This document shows, in pieces, positions 1 through 7,361 of a stretch of 14,657 nucleotides of DNA. A program made the position numbers and the translations under genes. The notes below the pieces were generated by a model. It saw nothing but the letters and a program-made list of their open reading frames with translations, made no database searches and had not been told where the DNA came from. This stretch comes from JAVBQU01 sp031548675 (GTDB lineage Bacteria; Bacteroidota; Bacteroidia; Bacteroidales; P3). Each line of letters begins with the position of its first letter. Position 1 is the stretch's first letter. The stretch is taken from positions 1-14,657 of the forward strand of contig JAVBQU010000018.1 in NCBI GenBank assembly GCA_031548675.1, read 5' to 3'.

Positions 1-1488
1 GACCAAGCTAACCAACCTTTGATTTTGTCTGTATTAATCAGAACTCATGATACTACAAGTAAAACTTGGAAATGGGATACTATTTCTTCTACATTAAAAA
101 GAGATATCGCTACCAATGTTTCATCTCCTGTTTATCATGAACTTTTCAATGTAACTAACTTTATAAAAGGAAAAGACTCTTTGCAAATTCAATTTTCTTG
201 GAAAAACGGCAGCCATTATTATTGGATGATCGATGATGTTACATTACGTAATGCCAATGCTAAAGAAATTGCTCAAACAGCTGTTTTTAGAGTTAAATAT
301 CCTTATACCATAATTCCTAAAGGACAAAATGTGCCCTTTACCGCTACTACTACAATTCAAAATGTAGGTACTGATACTCTTGATGTTGCTTTAGTCTCCC
401 AAGTAGAAGGAAAACCTGCTAATACTGTTAGCAAGAAATTATCCCCTCTTCAAAACCAACAGTATGAAAATACTTTCTATACTGTTGATGGTACTGAAGG
501 AAACTATACTTACTATTCAAGAGTAGCAGGAAATGGTATATCTTCTATTAATTCTGATACATTAAGTTTTATCGTACAGAATTTAGATACAAATGCTCCT
601 TATGGTAAAGATCTTAATTACTACATTGGTACTAATAAGCTTGATCCTACCACTATGAGTTCAAGCATCCCTGCAACTCACTCTTTTGGTGCTACATTCA
701 ACTTCTTCCCCGATCAAGAATACAAAGACAAATATGGAGATAATGTTGCATTATATGGTGTTCAATTTTTACCGGCAGAAGGTACTCAAGCAGGTTCTTA
801 TGTTGATATATTTGCAGGCGTATTAAGTTCTGATGGACATAGCCTTGGCACATATAATTTATCTGATTTAGGAGCAGAAGCTGCTATCAAGAATGTTAAT
901 ATAGTAAAGACAGGAACAGCAGAAAATCCAAACAGAAGTCCTCTTTTATTTAATATTTCTACACTTAGCGAAACCGGTCTTCCCATCGGATTAAAACTTT
1001 CGGATACAAGCCAAATGGTTTTCGGATATACTGTAACCAATGGAAAAGTAGTGTGTGGAGTTACCTCTCGTAGAGGTACTGAGCAAGAAATATCAGGCAT
1101 TGTTAGTTATGGTAATAGTTTCACACATATTGATCCTACTATCACTCCAATGATCCGTTTCTTAACTAAACCAGCAAGACCTAATCCTACCGAACCACCT
1201 GTTGATGCTATAGGAAATACGGATATGATTGTATCTGATATTTATTGCTACCCAAATCCTGCTTCTACAGATTTGAAAGTAAGCTATACTATTACTAAAA
1301 ATGCTAATGTAAACATTACAGTTTCTGATATGTATGGACGTACAGTTGCTGCTAAAAATGAAGGTAAAATGGGACAAGGCTCTTTCTTAGCCACTATTCC
1401 TGTTTCTGATTTAGCTAATGGAACTTATGTTGTTACTGTTAACGCAGACAATACTGTTAAAACAAGTAAATTGGTTATCAGAAAATAA
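1..1488 (+). CDS. T9SS-secreted adhesin-like protein, 5' end outside window
   Basis: The frame is open from base 1 (first residues DQANQP) to TAA at 1486-1488, so the true start lies upstream. The TTG at 19 is only the first start-like codon, not a plausible start. About 495 residues are visible. The N-terminal part contains W-M-I-D-D-V (about 226-243), as seen near the end of jelly-roll or 'cleaved adhesin'-type domains. Next comes a CARDB-like beta-sandwich segment containing IQNVGTDTLDVAL (about 355-395). The tail from about 1225 is a type A T9SS sorting domain: YPNP motif, then a VNITVSDMYGRTV strand, then NGTYVVTV, ending in basic VIRK. Such proteins pass the outer membrane by the type IX system and lose the tail on anchoring or release. 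A strong terminator follows at once. The binding target is unknown. The sorting domain is clear; the adhesin label is inference. Confidence 0.85.
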   Translation, partial: DQANQPLILSVLIRTHDTTSKTWKWDTISSTLKRDIATNVSSPVYHELFNVTNFIKGKDSLQIQFSWKNGSHYYWMIDDVTLRNANAKEIAQTAVFRVKYPYTIIPKGQNVPFTATTTIQNVGTDTLDVALVSQVEGKPANTVSKKLSPLQNQQYENTFYTVDGTEGNYTYYSRVAGNGISSINSDTLSFIVQNLDTNAPYGKDLNYYIGTNKLDPTTMSSSIPATHSFGATFNFFPDQEYKDKYGDNVALYGVQFLPAEGTQAGSYVDIFAGVLSSDGHSLGTYNLSDLGAEAAIKNVNIVKTGTAENPNRSPLLFNISTLSETGLPIGLKLSDTSQMVFGYTVTNGKVVCGVTSRRGTEQEISGIVSYGNSFTHIDPTITPMIRFLTKPARPNPTEPPVDAIGNTDMIVSDIYCYPNPASTDLKVSYTITKNANVNITVSDMYGRTVAAKNEGKMGQGSFLATIPVSDLANGTYVVTVNADNTVKTSKLVIRK

Positions 1489-1506
1489 TAATCATTTATA
1501 CTTAAC

Positions 1507-1541
1507 AAAAAAAGCCATCAAGTATTTGATGGCTTTTTTTT
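1507..1541 (+). terminator. Intrinsic terminator after the T9SS protein gene
   Basis: An inverted repeat GCCATCAA (1514-1521) and TTGATGGC (1526-1533) has a 4-base loop, GTAT. It is flanked by seven A before and seven or more T after, so the full stem is 15 bp. It lies 18 bases past the stop codon and ends with a U-tract on the + strand. Confidence 0.9.
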
Positions 1542-1569
1542 GTATCCCTGCTTTTCCTAAAGTTTTTCG

Positions 1570-1578
1570 TATATTTGC
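1570..1578 (+). promoter_or_regulatory. Bacteroidetes -7 promoter box for the S46 peptidase gene
   Basis: TATATTTGC matches the Bacteroidetes sigma-ABfr -7 consensus TAnnTTTGC. It lies 26 bases before the ATG at 1605, which predicts a leader of about 20 bases. No clear TTTG -33 element is visible at the usual spacing. The box falls just after the preceding terminator, as expected for an independently transcribed gene. Confidence 0.65.
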
Positions 1579-1604
1579 AGAAAAATTACTAACCAATAAT
1601 CAAT

Positions 1605-3758
1605 ATGAAAAAAATACTGTTTTTAATTGCCATATCCTGTTTCGGATTAAATACCATGGTAAAAGCCGATGAGGGGAAGTGGCTATTGATGCTTTTGAAT
1701 AAAAATGAAAGCGAAATGAAAAAATTAGGTTGCAAACTTACAGCGAAAGACATCTACGATGTAAATAAATCTTCTCTGAAGGATGCAATCGTTCAATTTG
1801 GACCCGGATGTACCGGAGAAATTATATCTGAAGAAGGTTTGTTATTAACCAACCATCACTGCGGGTATCCTTCCATTCAACAACAATCAAGTGTAGAACA
1901 CGATTATTTAACGAATGGATTCTGGGCTTACGATAAAAGTCAAGAACTTCCTTGTGAAGGATTAACTGTAAAATTTCTAGTCCGTATGGATGATGTTACA
2001 GCCAAAGTTAAAGCAGCTTTAAAAGATGGGATGTCAGAACAAGACCGTAACAAAGCCATTGCAGAAATATCTAAAAAATTGGAAACCGAAGCTACACAAG
2101 GAACACATTATACTGCTAATGTAAAAAGCTTTTTTGATGGTAATGAATTTTATATTTTCATTTATGAAATATATGAAGATATCCGTATGGTTGGAGCTCC
2201 CCCTTCATCAATTGGAAAGTATGGTGCTGATGCAGATAACTGGATGTGGCCTCGCCACACCGGAGATTTCTCTATGTTTCGTATCTATATGTCGCCTGAT
2301 GGAAAACCGGCAAAATATGCTAAAGAAAATGTACCTTTTAAACCTAAACGTTCATTAACCATCTCTTTGGCTGGTGTAAAAAAGAACGATTATTCCATGA
2401 TTTTGGGTTATCCGGGCTCTACTGACCGTTTCTTAACCTCTTATGGTATAGAATCTGCATTAAAAGACAAAAACCCTACGATTGTAAAAATCCGTAGAGC
2501 CAAATTGGATGTAATGCAAGAATATATGAATGCAGATCCTGCTACCCGTATACAATATGCTTCGAAATATGCTCAAACAGCTAATTATTGGAAATATTTT
2601 ATAGGACAAAGCACAGGATTGAAAAACCTGAATGTATATCAAAAGAAAAAAGATTTGGAAGATGCTTTTGTTAAATGGGCAAATCAAACTCCGGAAAATA
2701 AAGCTAAATACGGAAATGTTATAAACGATATTAGCTCTGCTTACGCACAGCTAAATGACTATGAAGTATGGAAATGGTACTTTATGGAAGATATTCGCAG
2801 AGGTGCTGAAATTTTTACCATTACATCTGCATTGAACGGATTGACTGCTGAACTGAAAAAATCAACTCCCGACCAACAAAAAATAAAAGAAGCTGTTGCT
2901 AATATCCGTACGGTTTTAGAACCTTTATTTAAGAATTACAATGTGGATGTAGATAAAAAATTATTAAGTACTACTTTAGATATGTATTTCCGTAATGTTC
3001 CGATTGAACAACAGCCTAAAGATTTTCTTACAATGTCATTCCAAAACAGCTATAACTATACAGCTATTGCCAATGACATCTTTAAAAACTCTATGTTCTG
3101 CGACTTGGCTAAAATCAATAACTTTTTAAATAAGCCCAATCTGCAAACCATAGAAAACGATCCTGCCTATAAGCTTAATGCTATTTTCATGAACAACTAT
3201 ATGGAAATAAATAAAAATTTGGCTCCGGCAAATGAAAAATTAGCTCAAGCTACTCGTTTGTTTGTAGAAGGTATAAGAGAAATGGATAAGAACAAAAACT
3301 ATTCTCCAAATGCTAATTCTACTATGCGTTTAACTTATGGTCAAATACTAGACTATAAACCTAAGGATGCGGTATTGTACGATTACAAAACTACCCTTAC
3401 AGGTGCCATGCAAAAAGAAGATCCGAACAATCCTGATTTTAATGTACCTGCTAAATTAAAAGAATTGTACAATAAAAAAGATTTTGGCAGATATGCCGAA
3501 AATGGAGATATTCCGGTTTGTTTTATTTCTAATAATGATATTACCGGAGGAAACTCAGGCAGCCCTATGTTGAACGGAAAAGGCGAATTGATCGGATGTG
3601 CTTTTGATGGAAACTGGGAAGCTATGAGCGGTGATATCGCTTTTGAACCCAATCTACAACGCACTATTGGTGTTGATATCCGCTATGTATTATTTATCAT
3701 TGATAAATATGCAAACGCTACCAACCTGATTAAAGAAATGAAAATTGTAGGGAAATAA
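1605..3758 (+). CDS. S46 family dipeptidyl-peptidase, DPP7-like
   Basis: This serine exopeptidase removes dipeptides from the N-terminus of oligopeptides, normally in the periplasm. It is 717 residues, the usual length for family S46. A signal peptide covers about residues 1-21 (MKK, hydrophobic run, MVKA, then DEGKW). The catalytic triad is visible: His85 in TNHHCG, Asp221 in WMWPRHTGDF, and Ser651 in GGNSGSP. The His-Asp spacing of 136 equals that of Porphyromonas gingivalis DPP7 (His89/Asp225). Eighteen residues after the serine the S1-pocket position is Gly669 (FDGNWE). Gly here is typical of DPP7 (hydrophobic P1), while DPP11 (Asp/Glu P1) has Arg. Cys69 and Cys86 flank the His region and may form a disulfide. 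The ATG at 1605 is chosen because it gives the signal peptide and follows a -7 box. The gene stands alone between two terminators. The family is certain; the specificity is inferred from one residue. Confidence 0.95.
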   Translation: MKKILFLIAISCFGLNTMVKADEGKWLLMLLNKNESEMKKLGCKLTAKDIYDVNKSSLKDAIVQFGPGCTGEIISEEGLLLTNHHCGYPSIQQQSSVEHDYLTNGFWAYDKSQELPCEGLTVKFLVRMDDVTAKVKAALKDGMSEQDRNKAIAEISKKLETEATQGTHYTANVKSFFDGNEFYIFIYEIYEDIRMVGAPPSSIGKYGADADNWMWPRHTGDFSMFRIYMSPDGKPAKYAKENVPFKPKRSLTISLAGVKKNDYSMILGYPGSTDRFLTSYGIESALKDKNPTIVKIRRAKLDVMQEYMNADPATRIQYASKYAQTANYWKYFIGQSTGLKNLNVYQKKKDLEDAFVKWANQTPENKAKYGNVINDISSAYAQLNDYEVWKWYFMEDIRRGAEIFTITSALNGLTAELKKSTPDQQKIKEAVANIRTVLEPLFKNYNVDVDKKLLSTTLDMYFRNVPIEQQPKDFLTMSFQNSYNYTAIANDIFKNSMFCDLAKINNFLNKPNLQTIENDPAYKLNAIFMNNYMEINKNLAPANEKLAQATRLFVEGIREMDKNKNYSPNANSTMRLTYGQILDYKPKDAVLYDYKTTLTGAMQKEDPNNPDFNVPAKLKELYNKKDFGRYAENGDIPVCFISNNDITGGNSGSPMLNGKGELIGCAFDGNWEAMSGDIAFEPNLQRTIGVDIRYVLFIIDKYANATNLIKEMKIVGK

Positions 3759-3774
3759 ATAAGAATTTAATTTT

Positions 3775-3811
3775 AAAAATAAAGGCTGTTCAATGAACAG
3801 CCTTTATTTTT
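3775..3811. terminator. Bidirectional terminator between the convergent S46 and nadC genes
   Basis: AATAAAGGCTGTTC (3778-3791) pairs perfectly with 3795-3808, with loop AAT. The outer A and T runs extend the stem to 3775-3811. A U-tract follows the hairpin on both strands. It lies 16 bases past the S46 stop and directly next to the nadC stop, so one hairpin serves both convergent genes. Confidence 0.9.
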
Positions 3812-3812
3812 T

Positions 3813-4649
3813 TTAGAATTCAGCCTTAAGGCTTAAATCTAAACTTTGAATATGATGGGTAAGAGCTCCTATTGAAATATAATCAACTCCTGTTTCTGCA
3901 TATTCTCTCACAGTATCTAAAGTTATACCGCCTGATGCTTCAGTTTCATAACGTCCGGCAATTATTTTAACAGCCTTTCTCATCTCTTCAACTGCAAAAT
4001 TATCAAGCATAATGCGGTCTACCCCTCCATAATCTAAAACCTGCTGTAATTCATCCAAATTACGAACTTCAATTTCTATTTTGAGATTTAAATTATTATA
4101 GGTTAAGTATTTTTGAACATTTTGAATTGCAGGTACAATTCCTCCTGAAAAATCAATATGATTATCTTTAATCATAATCATATCATAAAGTCCAAACCTA
4201 TGATTTATCCCTCCGCCTGCCTTTACAGCCTCTTTTTGTAAAAAACGCAAGTTAGGGGTTGTTTTTCGTGTATCTAAAATTCGAGTTTTTAAGCCGTTTA
4301 AACAATTTACAATGATGTTTGTATAAGTTGCTATTCCGCTTAAATGCTGCATAAAATTTAAGGCTAAACGCTCTCCTGTAAGTATAGATATACATCTACC
4401 TTCTAATAATAAAACCTTATCCCCTTTTTTTACATTCATCCCATCTTTTAGAATTAATGTTACCTTTAGTGTACTGTCAACTTTTTGAAACACTTGAGAT
4501 GCAACATTTAACCCTGCAATAATTCCGGCTTCTTTTGCTATTATATAGGCTTTCCCTGTTTTACCTTGAGGAATACAAGCTAAAGAGGTATGATCTCCAG
4601 ATCCAATATCTTCAGCTAATGCTTTTTCTATAATTTCATCTAAATTCAT
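3813..4649 (-). CDS. nadC: Quinolinate phosphoribosyltransferase (carboxylating)
   Basis: NadC converts quinolinate and PRPP to nicotinate mononucleotide, CO2 and pyrophosphate, the third step of de novo NAD synthesis (EC 2.4.2.19), in the cytosol. The 278-residue length is normal and all family blocks are present: EDIGSGDHT (13-21), ERLALNFMQHLSGIAT (93-108), DTRKTTP (126-132), GGGINHRFGLYDMIMIKDNH (145-164), EVRNLDE (194-200), DRIMLDNF (211-218), EASGGI (237-242), and SIGALTH near the end. Arg94, Arg128, Lys129, His150, Arg151 and Lys161 match the substrate-binding basic residues of the family. nadA and nadB are not in the window. The start ATG at 4649 gives the standard N-terminus. A terminator-like hairpin of the upstream lipoprotein gene lies only 17 bases before it, so how nadC is transcribed is unclear. 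The identification is secure. Confidence 0.97.
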   Translation of the reverse strand: MNLDEIIEKALAEDIGSGDHTSLACIPQGKTGKAYIIAKEAGIIAGLNVASQVFQKVDSTLKVTLILKDGMNVKKGDKVLLLEGRCISILTGERLALNFMQHLSGIATYTNIIVNCLNGLKTRILDTRKTTPNLRFLQKEAVKAGGGINHRFGLYDMIMIKDNHIDFSGGIVPAIQNVQKYLTYNNLNLKIEIEVRNLDELQQVLDYGGVDRIMLDNFAVEEMRKAVKIIAGRYETEASGGITLDTVREYAETGVDYISIGALTHHIQSLDLSLKAEF

Positions 4650-4663
4650 ATCACCATATTATT

Positions 4664-4690
4664 AAAAAAGACTGTTTGGCAACAGTCTTT
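4664..4690 (-). terminator. Intrinsic terminator after the 194-residue lipoprotein gene
   Basis: AAAGACTGTT (4667-4676) pairs with AACAGTCTTT (4681-4690) in a 10-bp stem with loop TGGC. Read on the - strand it is followed by a run of U (4664-4669 complement). It lies 10 bases past the lipoprotein stop at 4701, and its far edge is 17 bases before the nadC start codon. Confidence 0.8.
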
Positions 4691-4700
4691 ATACAAATTC

Positions 4701-5285
4701 TTAAATTCCGGCTTTAACGAGCCGCCCTTTGAAAGAGCCTGTTAAAGTATAAGGAGCAGAACCACTCAGCAATGCTTCTAATGCTTGGGAAGAAAGTCCC
4801 TCTGCTTGACTTTTACGTAAAGCCGAAGCAGTAAATGTACCTGCTACAGGTTCTCCAGTAGCACCATATTCACTAACATGAATTGAGCCTTTATAGGCAA
4901 TAAACATATCGTCTCCACTGATTCCATTACTTAATACAATCATACATTGACCGGAAACACTGTCGATACTTCCTAATCCAATAAAACTTAAAAGATTAGC
5001 AGGATCTACGTTAATATTATAGTTTCCCGAAGTAAACCCATTAAAACTGGTAGCAAGCATTAACGAATCTTTCTTGGATACAGACACCGTCATGTTTTTT
5101 AAAGTATAGGATGTAGCAACGTTATTAGAAAAACTGTATTGTGTACTATCGCCCGATGTATTATCAACAACAGTAACTTTGGCAGAACCTACTAATTCTT
5201 CTACCGCTTCTTTAGTTTTTTCAGGATCGCAGGCTGTAAAAAGCAGACCGCAAACAATCATTAAAAGTCCTAATCTCGTTTTCAT
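4701..5285 (-). CDS. Small lipoprotein of unknown function
   Basis: I do not recognise a named family for this protein. It has 194 residues. The N-terminus is a lipoprotein signal: MKTR, a hydrophobic stretch, then lipobox LLFTAC with Cys19 as the lipidated residue. Asp20 follows the Cys. The next residues (PEKTKEAVEELV) are charged and probably helical or a linker. The rest looks all-beta, with short strands and polar turns (SAKVTVVDNTSGDST, NMTVSVSKKD). The C-terminal part has spaced GTF (149-151) and GSFKG (183-187) motifs. Similar GxF pairs occur at the end of several small Bacteroidetes lipoproteins of unknown function, so a beta-sandwich lipoprotein is likely. A second lipoprotein gene lies 91 bases upstream, with a hairpin between them, and nadC lies downstream beyond a terminator. 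Lipidation is clear, function is not. Confidence 0.85.
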   Translation of the reverse strand: MKTRLGLLMIVCGLLFTACDPEKTKEAVEELVGSAKVTVVDNTSGDSTQYSFSNNVATSYTLKNMTVSVSKKDSLMLATSFNGFTSGNYNINVDPANLLSFIGLGSIDSVSGQCMIVLSNGISGDDMFIAYKGSIHVSEYGATGEPVAGTFTASALRKSQAEGLSSQALEALLSGSAPYTLTGSFKGRLVKAGI

Positions 5286-5320
5286 AATATCATTTTAAAT
5301 AATTGATTAGTTGTATATAA

Positions 5321-5358
5321 ATCAAAAGCATCCCTTTTATAACAGAGATGCTTTTGAT
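5321..5358 (-). terminator. Probable terminator after the 290-residue lipoprotein gene
   Basis: ATCAAAAGCATC (5321-5332) pairs perfectly with GATGCTTTTGAT (5347-5358) around a 14-base loop. On the - strand the stem ends in TTTTGATTTATAT, a broken U-rich tract rather than a clean one. It lies 18 bases past the stop of the gene at 5377-6249 and 35 bases before the start of the next lipoprotein gene. Partial read-through linking the two lipoprotein genes is possible. Confidence 0.6.
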
Positions 5359-5376
5359 ATGTTTAGAAACAAATTC

Positions 5377-6249
5377 TTATTTTTGAACTTTTACATCAAT
5401 AGTTACAGATCCGCTTTCACCTGTTGTTAATGCAGAAATATGAATCAAACCTTGTTTGCCTGCTGCATTTTTAAACACATAAACTTTTCCATTCTCAAGA
5501 GATGTAACTTTATCAGCTGTAGGTGCAGTTTGTGCAGTAATTTCTGTATCATCAGTAATAGCTGCAAATTCAGTAGCAGTCATAGTCGTAGCTGCAAAAG
5601 CTGTAGCGGTAGCTCCGGTTATAGCAGTAAAGCCATTTGTACCTCTTTTATCAGGAGAAATAAAAGAAGAACCACCTGTTCCTAATACACCATAAGTAAT
5701 ATCTATTGTAGCTGCATTAGCATTAGCTTCAGATTGTTTGTAAACATTACCACTAACACTTGCAAATAAACTACCAGCTGTAGCATTTTGAGCTCCTAAT
5801 AATTTAGCTGTCCAAGAATTAATTTCACCTCCTGTAGAAACAGGTACTACTGTAAATGTAAGGGTTTTTGAAATAGATTCGCCAGCTTTGTCTTTCAATG
5901 TAAATGTAAGAGTAAAGTTAGCTGTACCTGCTGTAACAGGAACGATAATTTTTACAGATTTACCTTTAATAGTAGAATCTAAAATAGTTGCAGGAACATT
6001 ATTAGATGTTTGAACTACAGTAAATTTAGTTAATTCTGAACCAGATTCGCTATTTGAAGATAATTGAGCAGCGATATCAAATACTTCACCTTCTTCTACA
6101 GTAGCATTGGCAACATAATCACCATCTGTAGTAAATGCAATACTTGGAGTTTTAGGATTTTCAGGATCAGTATTATCATCTCCACCGCAAGAAGCAAATC
6201 CCACTAAAGTTGCAGCAGCAACCATCAATAAAAATCTGAATTTTTTCAT
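5377..6249 (-). CDS. Lipoprotein with Ig-like domain, function unknown
   Basis: The 290-residue protein begins with a lipoprotein signal: MKKFRF, a hydrophobic stretch, then lipobox GFASC with Cys21. After the Cys comes GGDDNTDPENP. An acidic stretch just after the lipidated Cys resembles the Bacteroidetes lipoprotein export signal that sends lipoproteins to the cell surface. Residues about 36-137 look like one Ig-like or PKD-like beta-sandwich: VEEGEVFDIAAQL, then VKIIVPVTAGTANFTLTFTLKDKAGESISKTLTFTVV. Residues about 145-290 form a second domain (SWTAKLLGAQNATAGSLFAS, TIDITYG, and a final GLIHISALTTGESGSVTIDVKVQK). This second domain resembles uncharacterised Bacteroidetes lipoproteins, but I cannot name it. 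Residues 208-244 are strongly biased to Ala and Thr. A -7 box lies about 78 bases upstream. A surface or polymer-binding role is a guess. Confidence 0.85.
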   Translation of the reverse strand: MKKFRFLLMVAAATLVGFASCGGDDNTDPENPKTPSIAFTTDGDYVANATVEEGEVFDIAAQLSSNSESGSELTKFTVVQTSNNVPATILDSTIKGKSVKIIVPVTAGTANFTLTFTLKDKAGESISKTLTFTVVPVSTGGEINSWTAKLLGAQNATAGSLFASVSGNVYKQSEANANAATIDITYGVLGTGGSSFISPDKRGTNGFTAITGATATAFAATTMTATEFAAITDDTEITAQTAPTADKVTSLENGKVYVFKNAAGKQGLIHISALTTGESGSVTIDVKVQK

Positions 6250-6326
6250 TTTTGTTTTGTTTAAATTAATAATAAATTATTGGTTTGTAATAAAGTCAAT
6301 GAATGACATTTTTTTTAAATTGAGTT

Positions 6327-6335
6327 GCAAAGGTA
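6327..6335 (-). promoter_or_regulatory. Bacteroidetes -7 promoter box for the 290-residue lipoprotein gene
   Basis: On the - strand this reads TACCTTTGC, matching TAnnTTTGC. It predicts a transcript start near 6320 and a leader of about 70 bases before the ATG at 6249. The only nearby TTTG (complement of 6344-6347) is just 8 bases upstream, too close for a -33 element, so the -33 box is not identified. The rest of the gap up to 6463 is AT-rich; I see neither a gene nor a terminator in it. Confidence 0.65.
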
Positions 6336-6463
6336 CACCTTTTCAAACTGAAAATTATAATTCGAATATCTTAAAAAAAGTAAAGCATCAATAATTTTCA
6401 AGTAGTTCAATCGTCAAAAGATTTACCTAACGCTTTATAAAACAAACATAGAAACAAATAGTT

Positions 6464-7222
6464 TTAAGACCGCCCTTCTTCTACTAAAACAGAGCTATGA
6501 TGTTTAACCGTTCTCAGTACTAATACCGCTAACACAAAAAAACCGGCTACATATACAGAAATTTGGTTAAAGTTCATCGGAAGTTCATTTACCAGATTAT
6601 AAAAGAACTGGCGTAACAAATCGACAAACATAAAGCTAAGGGCAGTAGATGCCATGCTTGAATATTCTCTACGCAATACCGACTTGAAAGAAAAAGGAAT
6701 ATCTGCTTTTTTGTATTTACTAAAAGCAGGGATAAATGCCGGAGCTTGCAATGACCAATTTAAATATTCTTCTCCAAATTTTTTCTCCAAAAAGCGTTCT
6801 TCTGCAAACATGATTCTTTCATAATACAACCAATATAAAAGAGAAAAAATAATGAAGAAATACAGATTGAATGTAAAAATTACAATTCCTGCCCAAATCA
6901 AGTAATTACCTAAATACAGGGGATGACGCAGCATTGAATAAATTCCTGTACTATTAAGCGTTTTGGCTACTTGCTTATCGGTATTTCTGCCTGATGTACC
7001 TTCAGGTGTGGTTCCAATGGTATAACACCTAATAAATTCGCCCAATACTGCTAATGCCACACTGATAATGGTTAATATCAGCTTTAGCATAGGATTGCCC
7101 AAATAGGTCATTTCCGATACATAAAGTACCGGAATAGCAATAATAAATAGAACCAAAGGAATTTGTCCGCGATATTTAAAAAGAACATTCCCGCTTTTTT
7201 CAAATGAATGTAGTAGAGCCAT
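6464..7222 (-). CDS. Integral-membrane methyltransferase, ICMT/phospholipid methyltransferase family
   Basis: The protein (252 residues) has several membrane segments: about 20-38, 45-66, 103-132 and 222-238, with a weaker one at about 192-208. The signature GIYSMLRHPLYLGNYLIWAG (93-112) is followed by AEERFLEKKFGEEYLNW (140-156). This pattern (RHPxYxGxxL, then EExxLxxxFGxxYxxW) is the SAM-binding C-terminal part of isoprenylcysteine and phosphatidylethanolamine methyltransferase relatives. Bacterial members methylate varied membrane substrates; Leptospira LmtA, for example, methylates the lipid A 1-phosphate. The substrate here cannot be told from sequence. Residues about 172-252 form an extension beyond the usual family end, with extra membrane segments. 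The gene lies 139 bases downstream of the acyl-CoA synthetase gene on the same strand. I see no -7 box before it and no hairpin after it. The family is confident, the substrate unknown. Confidence 0.85.
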   Translation of the reverse strand: MALLHSFEKSGNVLFKYRGQIPLVLFIIAIPVLYVSEMTYLGNPMLKLILTIISVALAVLGEFIRCYTIGTTPEGTSGRNTDKQVAKTLNSTGIYSMLRHPLYLGNYLIWAGIVIFTFNLYFFIIFSLLYWLYYERIMFAEERFLEKKFGEEYLNWSLQAPAFIPAFSKYKKADIPFSFKSVLRREYSSMASTALSFMFVDLLRQFFYNLVNELPMNFNQISVYVAGFFVLAVLVLRTVKHHSSVLVEEGRS

Positions 7223-7278
7223 TATTTTGTTTAATTTGTTGAGTTGTTGAACTGTTTATTAGGGTGTTACTTATATTT

Positions 7279-7295
7279 ATAAAGAATGTCTTTAT
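7279..7295 (-). terminator. Weak possible terminator after the acetyl-CoA synthetase gene
   Basis: ATAAAGA (7279-7285) pairs with TCTTTAT (7289-7295) around loop ATG. The 7-bp stem has only one G-C pair and the following - strand bases (AAATAT) are not a proper U-tract. This is the only hairpin I see in the 139-base gap between the synthetase and methyltransferase genes. Those two genes may simply be co-transcribed. Confidence 0.25.
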
Positions 7296-7321
7296 TTTTA
7301 AAAATCTATGAAATTAAAAAA

Positions 7322-7348
7322 ACTTGTCTACTTGTTTACTCGTTTACT
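7322..7348. repeat. Short imperfect 8-bp tandem repeat in an intergenic gap
   Basis: ACTTGTCT, ACTTGTTT, ACTCGTTT and a partial ACT follow one another without gaps, about 3.4 copies of an 8-base unit with single-base differences. It lies just past the stop of the synthetase gene (7362). It is too short to class as a functional element; replication slippage is the simplest origin. Confidence 0.5.
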
Positions 7349-7361
7349 ATCTATCTAATTT

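Noticed and set aside
208..290. A glycosidase or protease catalytic domain in the first T9SS protein
   Set aside because: The W-M-I-D-D-V region matches the end of a beta-sandwich binding domain and no catalytic motif is visible in the part seen.
798..1377. - strand open frames within the first T9SS gene
   Set aside because: Antisense to a recognisable sorting-domain protein; composition looks like a reversed coding frame with no promoter or motif.
7322..7348. 8-bp repeats as a possible CRISPR or regulatory array
   Set aside because: The units are too short, contiguous without spacers and imperfect; simple slippage explains them.
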